Of a DNA stretch of 51,834 nucleotides, positions 28,230 through 36,843 are shown one piece after another. A program made the translations under genes and the position numbers. Source of the DNA: an uncultured Bacilli bacterium (lineage in GTDB: Bacteria; Bacillota_I; Bacilli_A; RF39; UBA660); the NCBI GenBank assembly GCA_944358325.1, contig CALVQV010000004.1, forward strand, positions 1 to 51,834, in the 5' to 3' direction. Under the pieces are notes generated by a model that saw only the letters and a program-made list of their open reading frames with translations, was not told where the DNA came from and searched no databases. The stretch's first letter is position 1; each line of letters opens with the position of its first letter.

Positions 28230-29471
28230 ATGAAAAATGTAGAAATTAAAATTGAAGGTAAAGAATGGGAAGAAGCTTTAGATGCTGCTTTTAAAAAAGC
28301 TAATGCTAAAGTAAAGATAGATGGTTTTAGACAAGGTAAAGCTCCTAAAGATATCTTTTTAAAGAAATATGGTAAAGAATCTTTATATTTTGATGCAGCT
28401 GATGCAGTTATTGGTAAAGCATATGAAAAAATGTTAGAAGATAATAAAGATTTAAAAATTGTAGCGCAACCTGAAATTAATGTTAAAAGTATTGATGAAA
28501 ATGGCGTTGTATTTAATTTTGGTTTAACTTTACGTCCTGAAGTAATTTTAGGTAAATATAAAGGTTTAAAAGTTAAGAAAGATGAAGTTAAAGTAACTAA
28601 AGAAGAAGTAAAAAAGGCTTTAAAGGAAATGCAAAATAGATATGCTGAAATAGTTGTTAAAGATGGCGCTATTGAAAATGGTGATACAGCTGTTATCGAT
28701 TTTGAAGGTTTTAAAGATGGTGTGGCTTTTGAAGGCGGTAAAGGTGAAAATTATTCATTAAAGATTGGTTCTAATACTTTTATTCCAGGATTTGAAGAAC
28801 AATTGATTGGTCTTAAAGCTGGTGAAGAAAAAGATGTTAATGTAACTTTCCCTGAAGATTATCATGCAGAAGATTTAAAAGGACAACCTGCTTTATTTAA
28901 AGTTAAAGTAAATGAAGTTAAAACAACAATTATTCCAGAATTAGATAAAGAATTTTTTGCTGATTTAGGTATGGAAGGTATTGATACTGTTGAAGCTCTA
29001 GAAAAAGAATTAGAAGCTAATATTCATGCTCATAAAGATATGGATGCTGAAAATAAGTATATTGATGAATTATTAGCAGCAGCTGGAAAAAATGTTAAAT
29101 GTGATATTCCAGAAACTATGATTAAAGATGAAGTTACACGTATGCTTAATCAATATGAAGAACATTTAAAAATGCAAGGTTTAACTTTAGAACAATTCTA
29201 TCAATTTACACAATCTAATGAAGATGCTTTAAGAGACCAAATGAAAGAAGAAGCAACTAATCGTGTTTTATATCGTTTAATGTTAGAAGAAATTGTTAAA
29301 GCTGAAAATATTGAAGCTACTAAAGATGAAATTAATGAAGAAGCAGATAAAATGTCTAAACGTTATAATATGACTAAAGAAGAATTCATTAAAGCATTTG
29401 GTGGCGAAGAAATGGTTAAATATGATATTGAAATGCGTAAAGCAATTGAAGTATTAAAAGAAGCTAAATAA
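28230..29471 (+). CDS. tig: Trigger factor
   Basis: Trigger factor binds the ribosome exit and folds nascent chains. The ribosome-binding signature is GFRQGKAPKDIF. The PPIase domain has GDTAVIDFEGFKDG and FIPGFEEQLIGLKAGEEKDV. The long helical C-terminal arms follow, to 413 residues. The ATG at 28230 has GGAGGAAG upstream; a longer reading lacks such a site. The N-terminus is slightly short compared with typical members, starting directly at the first strand. Confidence 0.97.
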   Translation: MKNVEIKIEGKEWEEALDAAFKKANAKVKIDGFRQGKAPKDIFLKKYGKESLYFDAADAVIGKAYEKMLEDNKDLKIVAQPEINVKSIDENGVVFNFGLTLRPEVILGKYKGLKVKKDEVKVTKEEVKKALKEMQNRYAEIVVKDGAIENGDTAVIDFEGFKDGVAFEGGKGENYSLKIGSNTFIPGFEEQLIGLKAGEEKDVNVTFPEDYHAEDLKGQPALFKVKVNEVKTTIIPELDKEFFADLGMEGIDTVEALEKELEANIHAHKDMDAENKYIDELLAAAGKNVKCDIPETMIKDEVTRMLNQYEEHLKMQGLTLEQFYQFTQSNEDALRDQMKEEATNRVLYRLMLEEIVKAENIEATKDEINEEADKMSKRYNMTKEEFIKAFGGEEMVKYDIEMRKAIEVLKEAK

Positions 29472-29506
29472 GGCTTCTTTTATGCTATAATAATGGTGGT
29501 GATATT

Positions 29507-30061
29507 ATGTATGGATATATAAAAGGAATTGTAACGGAAATAGAAAGTACGTATATTATTTTAGAAAATAATGGTATAGGTTATTTAATTTATACAGCTA
29601 ATCCTTATTCTTTTAAAGAAAATAGTGAAGTTAAAGTTTATTTATATAATCAAGTAAGAGAAGATGAAAATACTTTATATGGGTTTTTAACAAAAGAAGA
29701 AAAAGAATTGTTTTTAAAACTTATAGGTGTTAAAGGGTTAGGATGTAAAATGGCATTACCAATGTTAGCAACAGGATCTATTAATGGTATTATTGATGCT
29801 ATTGATAGGGAAAATGTTTTATATTTAAAGAAATTTCCTAAGATAGGAGATAAAGTAGCTCGTCAAATAATTCTTGATTTAAAAGGTAAATTAGCTAAAA
29901 GTGATGAAGTTATTAATGGGGCTAATTATGAAGAGTTAACAGAAGTATTAAAAGGTTTGGGCTATAAAACTAATGATATTAAACATGTTTTACCTAAGGT
30001 TGATGCAAGTAAAACAATTGAGGAACAAATAAAAGAGGCACTAAAATTAATGTTAAAATAG
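29507..30061 (+). CDS. ruvA: Holliday junction DNA helicase subunit RuvA
   Basis: RuvA binds four-way junctions and recruits RuvB. The OB fold (MYGYIKGIVTEIESTYIILE, GIGYLIYT), the helix-hairpin-helix part (LIGVKGLGCKMALPML, FPKIGDKVARQIILDL) and the C-terminal RuvB-binding domain (LTEVLKGLGYKTNDI) are present. It has 184 residues. GGTGGTGATATT precedes the ATG. It lies nine bases before ruvB. Confidence 0.96.
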   Translation: MYGYIKGIVTEIESTYIILENNGIGYLIYTANPYSFKENSEVKVYLYNQVREDENTLYGFLTKEEKELFLKLIGVKGLGCKMALPMLATGSINGIIDAIDRENVLYLKKFPKIGDKVARQIILDLKGKLAKSDEVINGANYEELTEVLKGLGYKTNDIKHVLPKVDASKTIEEQIKEALKLMLK

Positions 30062-30070
30062 GAGGTTTGT

Positions 30071-31075
30071 ATGGATGAGAGAATTGTTACTAATCATCCT
30101 TTAGAGGAAGATCAATTTGAAGCTAATATTCGTCCTGATAGTATTGATGAATATATAGGCCAACAAGAAGTAAAAGAAAATTTAAAAATTTTTATGCAGG
30201 CTGCTAAAATGCGTGGTGAATCATTAGATCATGTTCTTTTATATGGTCCACCAGGATTAGGAAAGACAACACTTGCTTATATTATTGCCAATGAAATGGG
30301 CGTTAATATAAAAACTGCTAGTGGTCCATCAATTGAAAAAAGTGGTGATTTAGCAGCTATTTTATCTACTCTTGAACCTGGAGATGTTTTATTTATTGAT
30401 GAAATTCATCGCATGCCTAGATTTATTGAAGAAATTCTTTATCCGGCTATGGAAGATTTTACTTTAGATATTATTGTTGGTAGTGATTCTAGTACACGTA
30501 ATATTAAAATTGATTTGCCACCATTTACTTTAGTAGGAGCAACAACTCGTGCAGGTGATTTAACTAGTCCATTACGTGATCGTTTTGGGATAGTATCTAA
30601 ATTACAATTTTATACAGTAGAAGAATTAACAGAAATTGTTAAAAGAACAAGTCGTGTATTGGGCGTTAGTATTGACGATAGTGCAGCGGTTGAACTTGCT
30701 AGTCGTAGTCGAGGAACTCCACGTATTGCTAATCGTCTATTAAAGCGTGTACGTGATTTTGCTTTAGTTTTAGGTGATGGTAATATTACATTAGATATAA
30801 CTAACTTAGCACTTGATAAATTAAAAGTAGATAAGTTAGGATTAGATGATACCGATTATCATTTATTAAAGGCTATTATCGAGAAATTTAATGGAGGTCC
30901 AGTAGGTATTGAAGCAATTGCTTCTAGTATTGGTGAAGAACAATCAACGATTGAGGATGTCTATGAACCATATCTTCTACAAATAGGTTTTTTAAAACGT
31001 ACTACACGTGGTAGAGTAGTAACTGAAAAGGCTTACGAACATTTAAAAATTAAAAAGCAAGGAACTTTATTTTAA
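30071..31075 (+). CDS. ruvB: Holliday junction DNA helicase RuvB
   Basis: RuvB is the AAA+ motor of branch migration. Walker A is GPPGLGKTT, Walker B is LFIDEIHR, sensor 1 lies in [18 protein letters not shown] and the Arg finger region follows. The winged helix at the C-terminus has [19 protein letters not shown] and GRVVT. It has 334 residues. TAGGAGGTTTG precedes the ATG. Confidence 0.98.
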   Translation: MDERIVTNHPLEEDQFEANIRPDSIDEYIGQQEVKENLKIFMQAAKMRGESLDHVLLYGPPGLGKTTLAYIIANEMGVNIKTASGPSIEKSGDLAAILSTLEPGDVLFIDEIHRMPRFIEEILYPAMEDFTLDIIVGSDSSTRNIKIDLPPFTLVGATTRAGDLTSPLRDRFGIVSKLQFYTVEELTEIVKRTSRVLGVSIDDSAAVELASRSRGTPRIANRLLKRVRDFALVLGDGNITLDITNLALDKLKVDKLGLDDTDYHLLKAIIEKFNGGPVGIEAIASSIGEEQSTIEDVYEPYLLQIGFLKRTTRGRVVTEKAYEHLKIKKQGTLF

Positions 31076-31102
31076 AAAAATAAATTATTCCTTGCTTTTT
31101 TT
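31052..31102 (+). terminator. Terminator after ruvB
   Basis: AAAAAGCAAGGAA (31052-31064) pairs over 13 bp with 31088-31100. The ruvB stop lies within the loop, and Ts follow. Confidence 0.85.
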
Positions 31103-31167
31103 GCTATAATCAAGTCTATCTTTTATTGATATTTTGTGATAAAATTATTTGTTGTGAGGTGAAATTC

Positions 31168-32208
31168 ATGAAAACAGATGATTTTGATTATGAATTACCA
31201 GAGTCTTTAATTGCGCAAACGCCACTTGAAAAGCGAGATGCATCTCGTTTACTTGTACTTGATAAAAATAGTGGTGAGATGAAGCATGATCATTTTAATA
31301 ATATTATTGATTATTTAAAGGAAGGAGATGTTCTTTGTTTAAATAATACAAAGGTTATTCCTGCTCGTTTACATGGAATTAAGGAAAGTACTAATGCCCA
31401 TATTGAATTACTTTTATTAAAAGAAAAAGAAGGAGATATTTGGGAATGTTTAACTAGACCAGCTAAAAGAGTTAAAGTTGGTAGTATAATTAATTTTGGT
31501 GATGGTTTACTTAAAGCAGAATGTGTAGAAGAAAAAGAAGAAGGTATTAGAGTATTTAAATTACACTATCAAGGGATATTGTATGAGATATTAGATAGAC
31601 TAGGAGAAATGCCACTTCCACCATATATACACGCTAAATTAAAAGATAAAGATAGATATCAAACTGTATATGCTAAATATGAGGGAAGTGCTGCTGCACC
31701 TACAGCGGGATTACATTTTACTAATGAGTTATTAAAACAAATTAAAGATAAAGGTATTGATATAGTGTATGTAACTTTGCATGTTGGTTTAGGAACATTT
31801 AGACCTGTTAATGTGGAAGATGTTACTAAACATAAAATGCATAGTGAATTTTATATGATGAGTAAAGAAACAGCTTGTACTTTAAATAAGGCTAAAGAAG
31901 AGCACAGAAGAATTATTAGTGTAGGAACAACTAGTGTTCGTACATTAGAAACAATAATGTCTTTGTATGGAACTTTTAAAGAATGTAGTGGTTGGACAGA
32001 TATTTTTATTTATCCAGGATATAATTTTAAAGCTATTGATTGTTTAATTACTAATTTTCATTTACCAAAGTCTACATTAGTAATGTTAGTTAGCGCTTTA
32101 GCAGGAAAGGAAAACATATTAAATGCTTATAAAGAAGCAGTAAATGAAAAATATCGTTTCTTTAGTTTTGGCGATAGTATGTTTATTACAAATGATATAT
32201 GCAAGTAA
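31168..32208 (+). CDS. queA: tRNA preQ1(34) ribosyltransferase-isomerase QueA
   Basis: QueA transfers the ribosyl part of SAM to preQ1 in tRNA, giving epoxyqueuosine. Signatures are [23 protein letters not shown], shown here as [19 protein letters not shown], then [10 protein letters not shown], the long AGLHFT region ([13 protein letters not shown]), [10 protein letters not shown] and [11 protein letters not shown]. It has 346 residues. I chose the ATG at 31168, which follows GAGGTG; the longer reading has no ribosome site. It overlaps miaA by ten bases. Confidence 0.96.
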   Translation: MKTDDFDYELPESLIAQTPLEKRDASRLLVLDKNSGEMKHDHFNNIIDYLKEGDVLCLNNTKVIPARLHGIKESTNAHIELLLLKEKEGDIWECLTRPAKRVKVGSIINFGDGLLKAECVEEKEEGIRVFKLHYQGILYEILDRLGEMPLPPYIHAKLKDKDRYQTVYAKYEGSAAAPTAGLHFTNELLKQIKDKGIDIVYVTLHVGLGTFRPVNVEDVTKHKMHSEFYMMSKETACTLNKAKEEHRRIISVGTTSVRTLETIMSLYGTFKECSGWTDIFIYPGYNFKAIDCLITNFHLPKSTLVMLVSALAGKENILNAYKEAVNEKYRFFSFGDSMFITNDICK

Positions 32209-33083
32209 TAGTTATAACTGGACCAACAGCAGTTGGAAAAACTAAACTTAGTATTGAATTAGCTAAAAAATTTAATGGTGAAATAATTAACGCCGATTCT
32301 ACGCAAATATATAAAGACTTAGATATTGCAACAGCTAAAGTAACAACAAAAGAAATGGATGGAATTAAACACCATTTATTATCAATAAAAAATATAGATG
32401 AAAATTATACTGTGTTTGATTATCAAAAAGATGCGAGAAAAATAATTGATAAGTTACTAGAGGAAAAAAAGACACCAATTTTAGTTGGTGGAACAGGATT
32501 ATATATAAAAGCTGCTTTATATGATTATAAATTTGTTTGTGAAGAGAAAATAAATGATTATACTAATTTATCCAATGATGAATTGTACGAAAAAGTATTA
32601 TCTTTAGATCCTTATAACGATATTCATAAAAATAATCGTAAACGTTTAGAAAGAGCTCTAAATTATATGGAAAATCATCATCTTCCATTTAGCGCCAAAG
32701 AAAAAACTGATAAATTACTTTATAACACTATTTTTATCGGTTTAACTACCTCAAGAGAAATTTTATATAATCGTATAAATAATCGAGTAGATGATATGGT
32801 TGAAGTTGGTTTAATAGATGAAGCAAAAAAAATATATGATAGTAAAATTAGAACAAAAGCAATTATAACACCTATAGGCTATAAAGAATTATTTCCATAT
32901 TTTGAAGGAAAAGAAAGTTTAGAAAAGTGTCTTGATTTAATTAAACAAAGAAGTAGAAATTATGCTAAAAAGCAATATACATGGTTTAATAATCAAATGA
33001 ATATAACGTGGTTTGATGTATGTTTTGATGATTTTAATAAAACAATTAACGAAGTAGAAGAATATATTAAAAAGAGGATTTAG
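32199..33083 (+). CDS. miaA: tRNA dimethylallyltransferase MiaA
   Basis: MiaA adds dimethylallyl to A37 of tRNAs that read UNN codons. The P-loop [13 protein letters not shown], the DSTQIY motif ([17 protein letters not shown]) and [11 protein letters not shown] are clear, as is [12 protein letters not shown] near the end. It has 294 residues. It is coupled to queA by overlap, so two anticodon-loop modification genes share a transcript. Confidence 0.96.
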   Translation: MQVIVITGPTAVGKTKLSIELAKKFNGEIINADSTQIYKDLDIATAKVTTKEMDGIKHHLLSIKNIDENYTVFDYQKDARKIIDKLLEEKKTPILVGGTGLYIKAALYDYKFVCEEKINDYTNLSNDELYEKVLSLDPYNDIHKNNRKRLERALNYMENHHLPFSAKEKTDKLLYNTIFIGLTTSREILYNRINNRVDDMVEVGLIDEAKKIYDSKIRTKAIITPIGYKELFPYFEGKESLEKCLDLIKQRSRNYAKKQYTWFNNQMNITWFDVCFDDFNKTINEVEEYIKKRI

Positions 33084-33092
33084 TCCTCTTTT
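33070..33092. terminator. Bidirectional terminator between miaA and the transglutaminase gene
   Basis: AAAAGAGGA (33070-33078) pairs with TCCTCTTTT (33084-33092). A-rich and T-rich flanks serve both converging genes. Confidence 0.85.
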
Positions 33093-34026
33093 ATTGTGCT
33101 TCTAAATAAATATTTTTAGGATAATCATGTTGACCTGTATTAATTTCTTCTAATTCTTCAGTAGTAATCATAAAGAAATTATGCATAATGATATTTTCAC
33201 CATTACTTAAAACAGGATCATCCCAAGTAAGATCAAGATGATACCACTTATCATTTATTTTTACTAAATTCCAAATATGATTATCAGTAGCAATCTTATA
33301 ATTAATAACACCAATGCGATCTAAAAATAAGGCCATAGCATCACTATAGCCACCACATATGGCATATCCTTGCAACAATGGACCATAAGCTATATGAGAT
33401 TCATATAAAGAATTGGAGTCATCTAAATGTTGTTCAATCAATTCAGCACGTTCAGTATCATATTCAGCATTTTCAACAACATAATCATGGAAAAGTCTAA
33501 TTTTATCTTCCACTTGCATATAATCTTTAATATTATTTTTTATGAATTCATCTAGTTTTTTATTTATGGCATTTATTTCTGTTTCATTATAGGCATATGT
33601 AACATCAACGTTTATTTTACCAAAATTATTTGTGTAAACAGAAATTTTATCAAAAGTATTAAAAACAGGAACAAAATTATTTATATCTGATAATATATCA
33701 CTATTTTTTGTTAAATTATCTATATCAGTTAAACAAGATGTATAAGAATCATCACAGAAAAAAGCAAAATTGGTCCATCCATTATTTAAGATAGTGTAAA
33801 AAATATTATAGACATCTTGAATATTTTTAGGATAAAAATCATTTGTTTGTTGAACATATAAAAAATCATAATTACGTTTATATTCATTAGGTTCATTAAT
33901 AACAATTGTTTTGCGATATATAAAATTATCAATTATATAGGTAGCAATTTTTTCATGATATAGCAAAGTAATTCCTAAAACTGATAATAAAAATATAATA
34001 ATTAAAAAATTTTTCATTGCTTTCAT
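33091..34026 (-). CDS. Membrane-anchored transglutaminase-like protein
   Basis: An N-terminal membrane helix (about 5-22) leads to an outside protein whose last 130 residues form a transglutaminase-like cysteine-protease fold. The Cys is in YAICGGYSDAMALFLDRIG, the His in DNHIWNLVKI and the Asp in DKWYHLDLTWDDP. Such proteins usually act on cell-wall or surface peptides. It has 311 residues. The ATG follows GGTGAG. It is transcribed against miaA. Confidence 0.85.
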   Translation of the reverse strand: MKAMKNFLIIIFLLSVLGITLLYHEKIATYIIDNFIYRKTIVINEPNEYKRNYDFLYVQQTNDFYPKNIQDVYNIFYTILNNGWTNFAFFCDDSYTSCLTDIDNLTKNSDILSDINNFVPVFNTFDKISVYTNNFGKINVDVTYAYNETEINAINKKLDEFIKNNIKDYMQVEDKIRLFHDYVVENAEYDTERAELIEQHLDDSNSLYESHIAYGPLLQGYAICGGYSDAMALFLDRIGVINYKIATDNHIWNLVKINDKWYHLDLTWDDPVLSNGENIIMHNFFMITTEELEEINTGQHDYPKNIYLEAQ

Positions 34027-34061
34027 TTTCTCACCATTTTAATTATAGCAAACAAATAAAT

Positions 34062-34087
34062 AAAAAAAAAGAGTAATTAAATTACTC
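34062..34087 (-). terminator. Terminator after rpsT
   Basis: On the minus strand GAGTAAT pairs with ATTACTC around TTA (34071-34087), followed by nine Ts (34070-34062). Confidence 0.9.
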
Positions 34088-34345
34088 CATAGCATTAACT
34101 TTTTTAGTAAGACGGCTTTTGTTACGTGCTTTAAAATTATCTTTAATAACACCTTTTGCATTAGCTTTATCTAATTTTTTAATAGCAACAGCTAAAGCTT
34201 TATTAGCAGCGTCTTTATCATTAGCTTTAACAGCTCTTTCTACTTTTTTCATTGCTGTTTTCATACTTGCTTCAAATTCATTGTTGTTAGCATTTTTTTT
34301 GATATTAACTTTAACTTTTTTAACGGCATTTTTCATATTTGGCAT
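34082..34345 (-). CDS. rpsT: 30S ribosomal protein S20
   Basis: This 87-residue basic helical protein has the S20 pattern: PNMKNAVKKVKVN at the start, FEASMKTAMKKVERAV, and AVAIKKLDKANAKGVIKDNFKARNKSRL, seen here as KGVIKDNFKARNKSRL. The ATG at 34345 has GAGGTG eight bases upstream; an upstream in-frame extension is non-coding leader. It lies next to the spore protease gene gpr, as in Bacillus, but is separated from it by the peptide array. Confidence 0.95.
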   Translation of the reverse strand: MPNMKNAVKKVKVNIKKNANNNEFEASMKTAMKKVERAVKANDKDAANKALAVAIKKLDKANAKGVIKDNFKARNKSRLTKKVNAME

Positions 34346-34478
34346 AATATTCACCTCGCTTTTGTAAATTGCTATAAACAATTTTAACAAAAAAACAATA
34401 AAAAAGCAATACAAACCTTTCCTTTACTTATAAAAAAAGTAAAAATAAATCTTTAATCAAAGAAAAATAATTACTTTA

Positions 34479-34507
34479 TTGTTAATTAAATGCTATTTTG
34501 ATATAAT
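34479..34507 (+). promoter_or_regulatory. Peptide promoter, copy 1
   Basis: TTGTTA (34479-34484), 17 bp, TATAAT (34502-34507). The same layout is kept at 34812-34840, 35148-35176 and 35477-35505, with spacers of exactly 17 bp. Confidence 0.85.
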
Positions 34508-34568
34508 TAATATAGGAACATTTAATAGTTGGGTGGAGCCAAACTTCAAGCTGAAGGGAGGCGATGAA

Positions 34569-34652
34569 ATGGGGAAGAAGGATTTTTTAATTTCTTATTT
34601 AGTCATAATTATCTTCCTTTTATTATTTTTACTATTTATAGTACTTATATAA
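34569..34652 (+). CDS. 27-residue hydrophobic peptide, array copy 1
   Basis: The sequence begins MGKKDFLISYLVII and is followed only by Ile, Leu, Phe and Val to the stop, a single membrane helix behind a short charged head. GGGAGG lies seven bases before the ATG, next to a CTTCA/TGAAG hairpin (34546-34558) that may limit access. The gene is too short for routine gene callers. The size, hydrophobicity and antisense layout suggest a type I toxin; no named family is recognised (Fst has a Pro and a charged tail, absent here). Confidence 0.7.
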   Translation: MGKKDFLISYLVIIIFLLLFLLFIVLI

Positions 34653-34760
34653 AAGAAATCCACCTAACTCAGCAATGAATTAGGTGTTCACAATATATTG
34701 GCAACACCCAACATGAGCATATTAAGTGTTCCTTTTTATTATATGATGAATTCCTCATCT
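34652..34760 (-). ncRNA. Predicted antisense RNA, array copy 1
   Basis: The minus-strand promoter is TTGACA (34795-34790), 17 bp, TAAAAT (34772-34767). The RNA would start near 34760 and end at the CACCTAA/TTAGGTG hairpin (34661-34686), whose minus-strand side runs into ATTTCTTTT. It is complementary to the 3' end of the peptide mRNA. Its 5' part (GGAACACTTAATA, GTTGGGTG) resembles the 5' end of the peptide mRNA itself. Confidence 0.65.
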
Positions 34761-34766
34761 ACATAC

Positions 34767-34795
34767 ATTTTAACACATCTATATTTTATTGTCAA
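34767..34795 (-). promoter_or_regulatory. Antisense promoter, copy 1
   Basis: A consensus TTGACA and TAAAAT are separated by 17 bp on the minus strand. They are repeated identically at 35103-35131, 35433-35461 and 35762-35790. Confidence 0.85.
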
Positions 34796-34901
34796 AATTA
34801 CAATTACTTTATTGTTGACTTTGATCTATTTTGATATAATTAATGTAGGAACATTTAATAGTTGGGTGGAGCCAAACTTCAAACTGAAGGGAGGCGATGA
34901 A

Positions 34902-34985
34902 ATGGGAAAGAAGGATTTTTTAATTTCTTCTTTAGTCATAATTATCTTCCTTTTATTATTTTTACTATTTATAGTACTAATATAA
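34902..34985 (+). CDS. 27-residue hydrophobic peptide, array copy 2
   Basis: It is identical to copy 1 except Ser for Tyr at residue 10 (MGKKDFLISSLVII). The ribosome site GGGAGG (34889-34894) lies seven bases before the ATG. A longer in-frame reading starts at 34698 but runs through the preceding terminator and promoter, so it is not real. The promoter is at 34812-34840. Confidence 0.7.
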   Translation: MGKKDFLISSLVIIIFLLLFLLFIVLI

Positions 34986-35096
34986 AAGAAATCCACCTAA
35001 CTCAGCAATGAATTAGGTGGTAACCAAAAATTATTGGCAACACTCAACATGCGACATTGAATGTTCCTTTTTTATTGTATGATGAATTTCTCATCT
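34984..35096 (-). ncRNA. Predicted antisense RNA, array copy 2
   Basis: The promoter is TTGACA-N17-TAAAAT at 35131-35103 (minus). The terminator hairpin CCACCTAA/TTAGGTGG is at 34993-35020. The layout is as in copy 1. Confidence 0.65.
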
Positions 35097-35238
35097 ATAT
35101 ACATTTTAACACATCTATATTTTATTGTCAAAATTGCAATTACTTTATTGTTAACTTTGATCTATTTTGGTATAATTAATGTAGGAACATTTAATAGTTG
35201 GGTGGAGCCAAACTTCAAACTGAAGGGAGGCTGATAAT

Positions 35239-35322
35239 ATGAGTAAAAAAGATATTTTAATTTCTTTTTTAATAATTATTATTCTCTTTTTATTATTATT
35301 GTTGTTTGTAACTTTAATATAA
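35239..35322 (+). CDS. 27-residue hydrophobic peptide, array copy 3
   Basis: The sequence begins MSKKDILISFLIIII, followed by Leu/Phe and ending VTLI. Compared with copies 1-2, the charged MxKKD head and the length are kept while the helix residues are exchanged for other aliphatics, as expected under selection for a membrane helix. The ribosome site GGGAGG is at 35225-35230. The promoter is at 35148-35176. Confidence 0.7.
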   Translation: MSKKDILISFLIIIILFLLLLLFVTLI

Positions 35323-35426
35323 AAAGGCACCTAACTCAGCAATGAATTAGGTGTTTACATATAACGGCAACACCCAACATGCTAATATTGAATGTTCCTT
35401 TTTATTATATGATGAATTCCTCATCT
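35320..35426 (-). ncRNA. Predicted antisense RNA, array copy 3
   Basis: The promoter is TTGACA-N17-TAAAAT at 35461-35433 (minus). The hairpin at 35328-35353 is followed on the minus strand by CCTTTTT, a good terminator. Confidence 0.68.
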
Positions 35427-35566
35427 ATATACATTTTAACACATATATATTTTATTGTCAAAATACAATTACTTTATTGTTAATTTAATAACACTTTGAT
35501 ATAATTAATATAGGAACATTTAATAGTTGGGTGGAGCCAATCTTCTAATGAAGGGAGGCCGATAAT

Positions 35567-35650
35567 ATGAGTAAAAAAGATATTTTGATTTCTTTTTTAA
35601 TAATTATTATTCTCTTTTTATTATTATTGTTGTTTATAACTTTAATATAA
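35567..35650 (+). CDS. 27-residue hydrophobic peptide, array copy 4
   Basis: It differs from copy 3 by one residue (Ile for Val near the end). The leader hairpin before the ribosome site is CTTC-TAAT-GAAG, whereas other copies have CTTCA/TGAAG with a three-base loop. The stem is thus kept while the loop changes. The promoter is at 35477-35505. Confidence 0.7.
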   Translation: MSKKDILISFLIIIILFLLLLLFITLI

Positions 35651-35755
35651 AAAATCCACCTAACTCAGCAATGAATTAGGTGTTTACAAATAATGGCAAC
35701 ACTCAACATGCGATATTGAATGTTCCTTTTTTATTATATGATGAATTCCTCATCT
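35648..35755 (-). ncRNA. Predicted antisense RNA, array copy 4
   Basis: The promoter is TTGACA-N17-TAAAAT at 35790-35762 (minus). The hairpin at 35657-35682 is followed on the minus strand by GATTTTTTAT, a good terminator. Confidence 0.68.
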
Positions 35756-35835
35756 ACATACATTTTAACACATATATATTTTATTGTCAAAAGTATACTT
35801 TACCAGTTTTTTTACAAAATATTAATGGTGATTAG

Positions 35836-36825
35836 ATGAATTTGCGTACAGATTTAGCTGTTGAATTATTGGATCAATTTAGTAAAAAAACAAAAGTTAA
35901 AGAAGAAGTTATTGATAGTGTTAAAATTACAAGTGTTTTAATAGCAAAAGAAGATGCCGTGAAAATAGGCAAAGCTGATGGACATTATATGACTTTAGAA
36001 TTTGGTGATATTAGAGATAATAATATTAGCAAAAAAGTTATTGATATTTTAAAAGATAAATTAAAATTATTTGTAAAAAATAAAAATAAAATTTTGATTG
36101 TTGGTTTAGGTAATGATAAGTCAACCCCTGATGCTTTAGGGCCACTTACTTTAAAATATATTTTGGTAAATGCACCATTAATTGATATGGGATATAGTAA
36201 TGATTCAGTTAAGACGTATGCTTTTGAGCCTAGCGTTATGGGAAAGACGGGAATAGAAACTAGCGATATTATTAAATTACTTACTAGTCATATTAAACCA
36301 GATTTAGTACTTATAGTTGATGCTTTAGCATCTTCTTCTATTGAAAGACTTAATCATACAATACAAATTAATAATGTTGGTATTATGCCAGGTAGTGGTG
36401 TTGGAAATAAAAGAAAAGAAATAACTAAGAATAATTTGGGTGTAGATATAGTTGCCTTGGGGGTTCCAACTGTTGTTGATTCAGCAACTATTGTTAGTGA
36501 TACGATAGATTATATGTATAAGTATTTTGCTTATAATAAAAAAGAATTAGATAATCCTGCTAGTAAATTAAAAACCGGTTTACCTAATTACAAAAATTAT
36601 GATATTACTATTAATGAAGATGAAAAAAAAGCGCTTATGGGAATGCTTGGTACACTTGATAATGAAGAATTAAAAAGTCTTATGATAGAAGTTTTAAATC
36701 CCATTGATTCTAATTTGATGGTTACACCTAAGGAGATAGATGAAATAGTTTTAATTTTGGCTAAAATTATTGGAACAAGTATAAATTTAGCATTTGAACT
36801 TAATGTGACAAATTATTTGGATTAA
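35836..36825 (+). CDS. gpr: Germination protease GPR
   Basis: GPR degrades small acid-soluble spore proteins when spores germinate. The start NLRTDLAVELL contains the family's RTDLA(V/I)E site. The core motif VGLGNDKSTPDALGPLTL and the region GMGYSND, PSVMGKTGIETSDII, IMPGSGVGNKRKEI (signature PGxGVGNxRKE) are clear. The propeptide is very short or absent compared with Bacillus. It has 329 residues. GGTGATT precedes the ATG. It opens a gpr-spoIIP-small gene cluster. Confidence 0.95.
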   Translation: MNLRTDLAVELLDQFSKKTKVKEEVIDSVKITSVLIAKEDAVKIGKADGHYMTLEFGDIRDNNISKKVIDILKDKLKLFVKNKNKILIVGLGNDKSTPDALGPLTLKYILVNAPLIDMGYSNDSVKTYAFEPSVMGKTGIETSDIIKLLTSHIKPDLVLIVDALASSSIERLNHTIQINNVGIMPGSGVGNKRKEITKNNLGVDIVALGVPTVVDSATIVSDTIDYMYKYFAYNKKELDNPASKLKTGLPNYKNYDITINEDEKKALMGMLGTLDNEELKSLMIEVLNPIDSNLMVTPKEIDEIVLILAKIIGTSINLAFELNVTNYLD

Positions 36826-36843
36826 ATATTATATACTTTAATC

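Larger units (their letters stand above)
34471..35790. repeat. Four-copy tandem array of small peptide/antisense modules (period about 330 bp)
   Basis: Four copies start at promoters 34479, 34812, 35148 and 35477, spaced 333, 336 and 329 bp apart. Each holds, in order: a + strand promoter (TTGTTA/G-N17-TATAAT), a leader beginning GGAACATTTAATAGTTGGG, a CTTC/GAAG hairpin before a GGGAGG ribosome site, a 27-codon hydrophobic ORF, a CACCTAA/TTAGGTG hairpin with a GCAA loop, and a minus-strand promoter TTGACA-N17-TAAAAT. It fills the 1.4 kb between rpsT and gpr. The first two copies encode near-identical peptides, as do the last two. Confidence 0.9.

Noticed and set aside
34698-34985. A 95-residue ORF containing array copy 2.
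   Set aside because: It starts inside the antisense region of copy 1 and reads through a promoter. The ribosome site and conservation support only the last 27 codons.
34471-35790. CRISPR array or simple satellite repeat.
   Set aside because: The repeat unit is about 330 bp with conserved promoters, ORFs and hairpins, and there are no short repeats with unique spacers.
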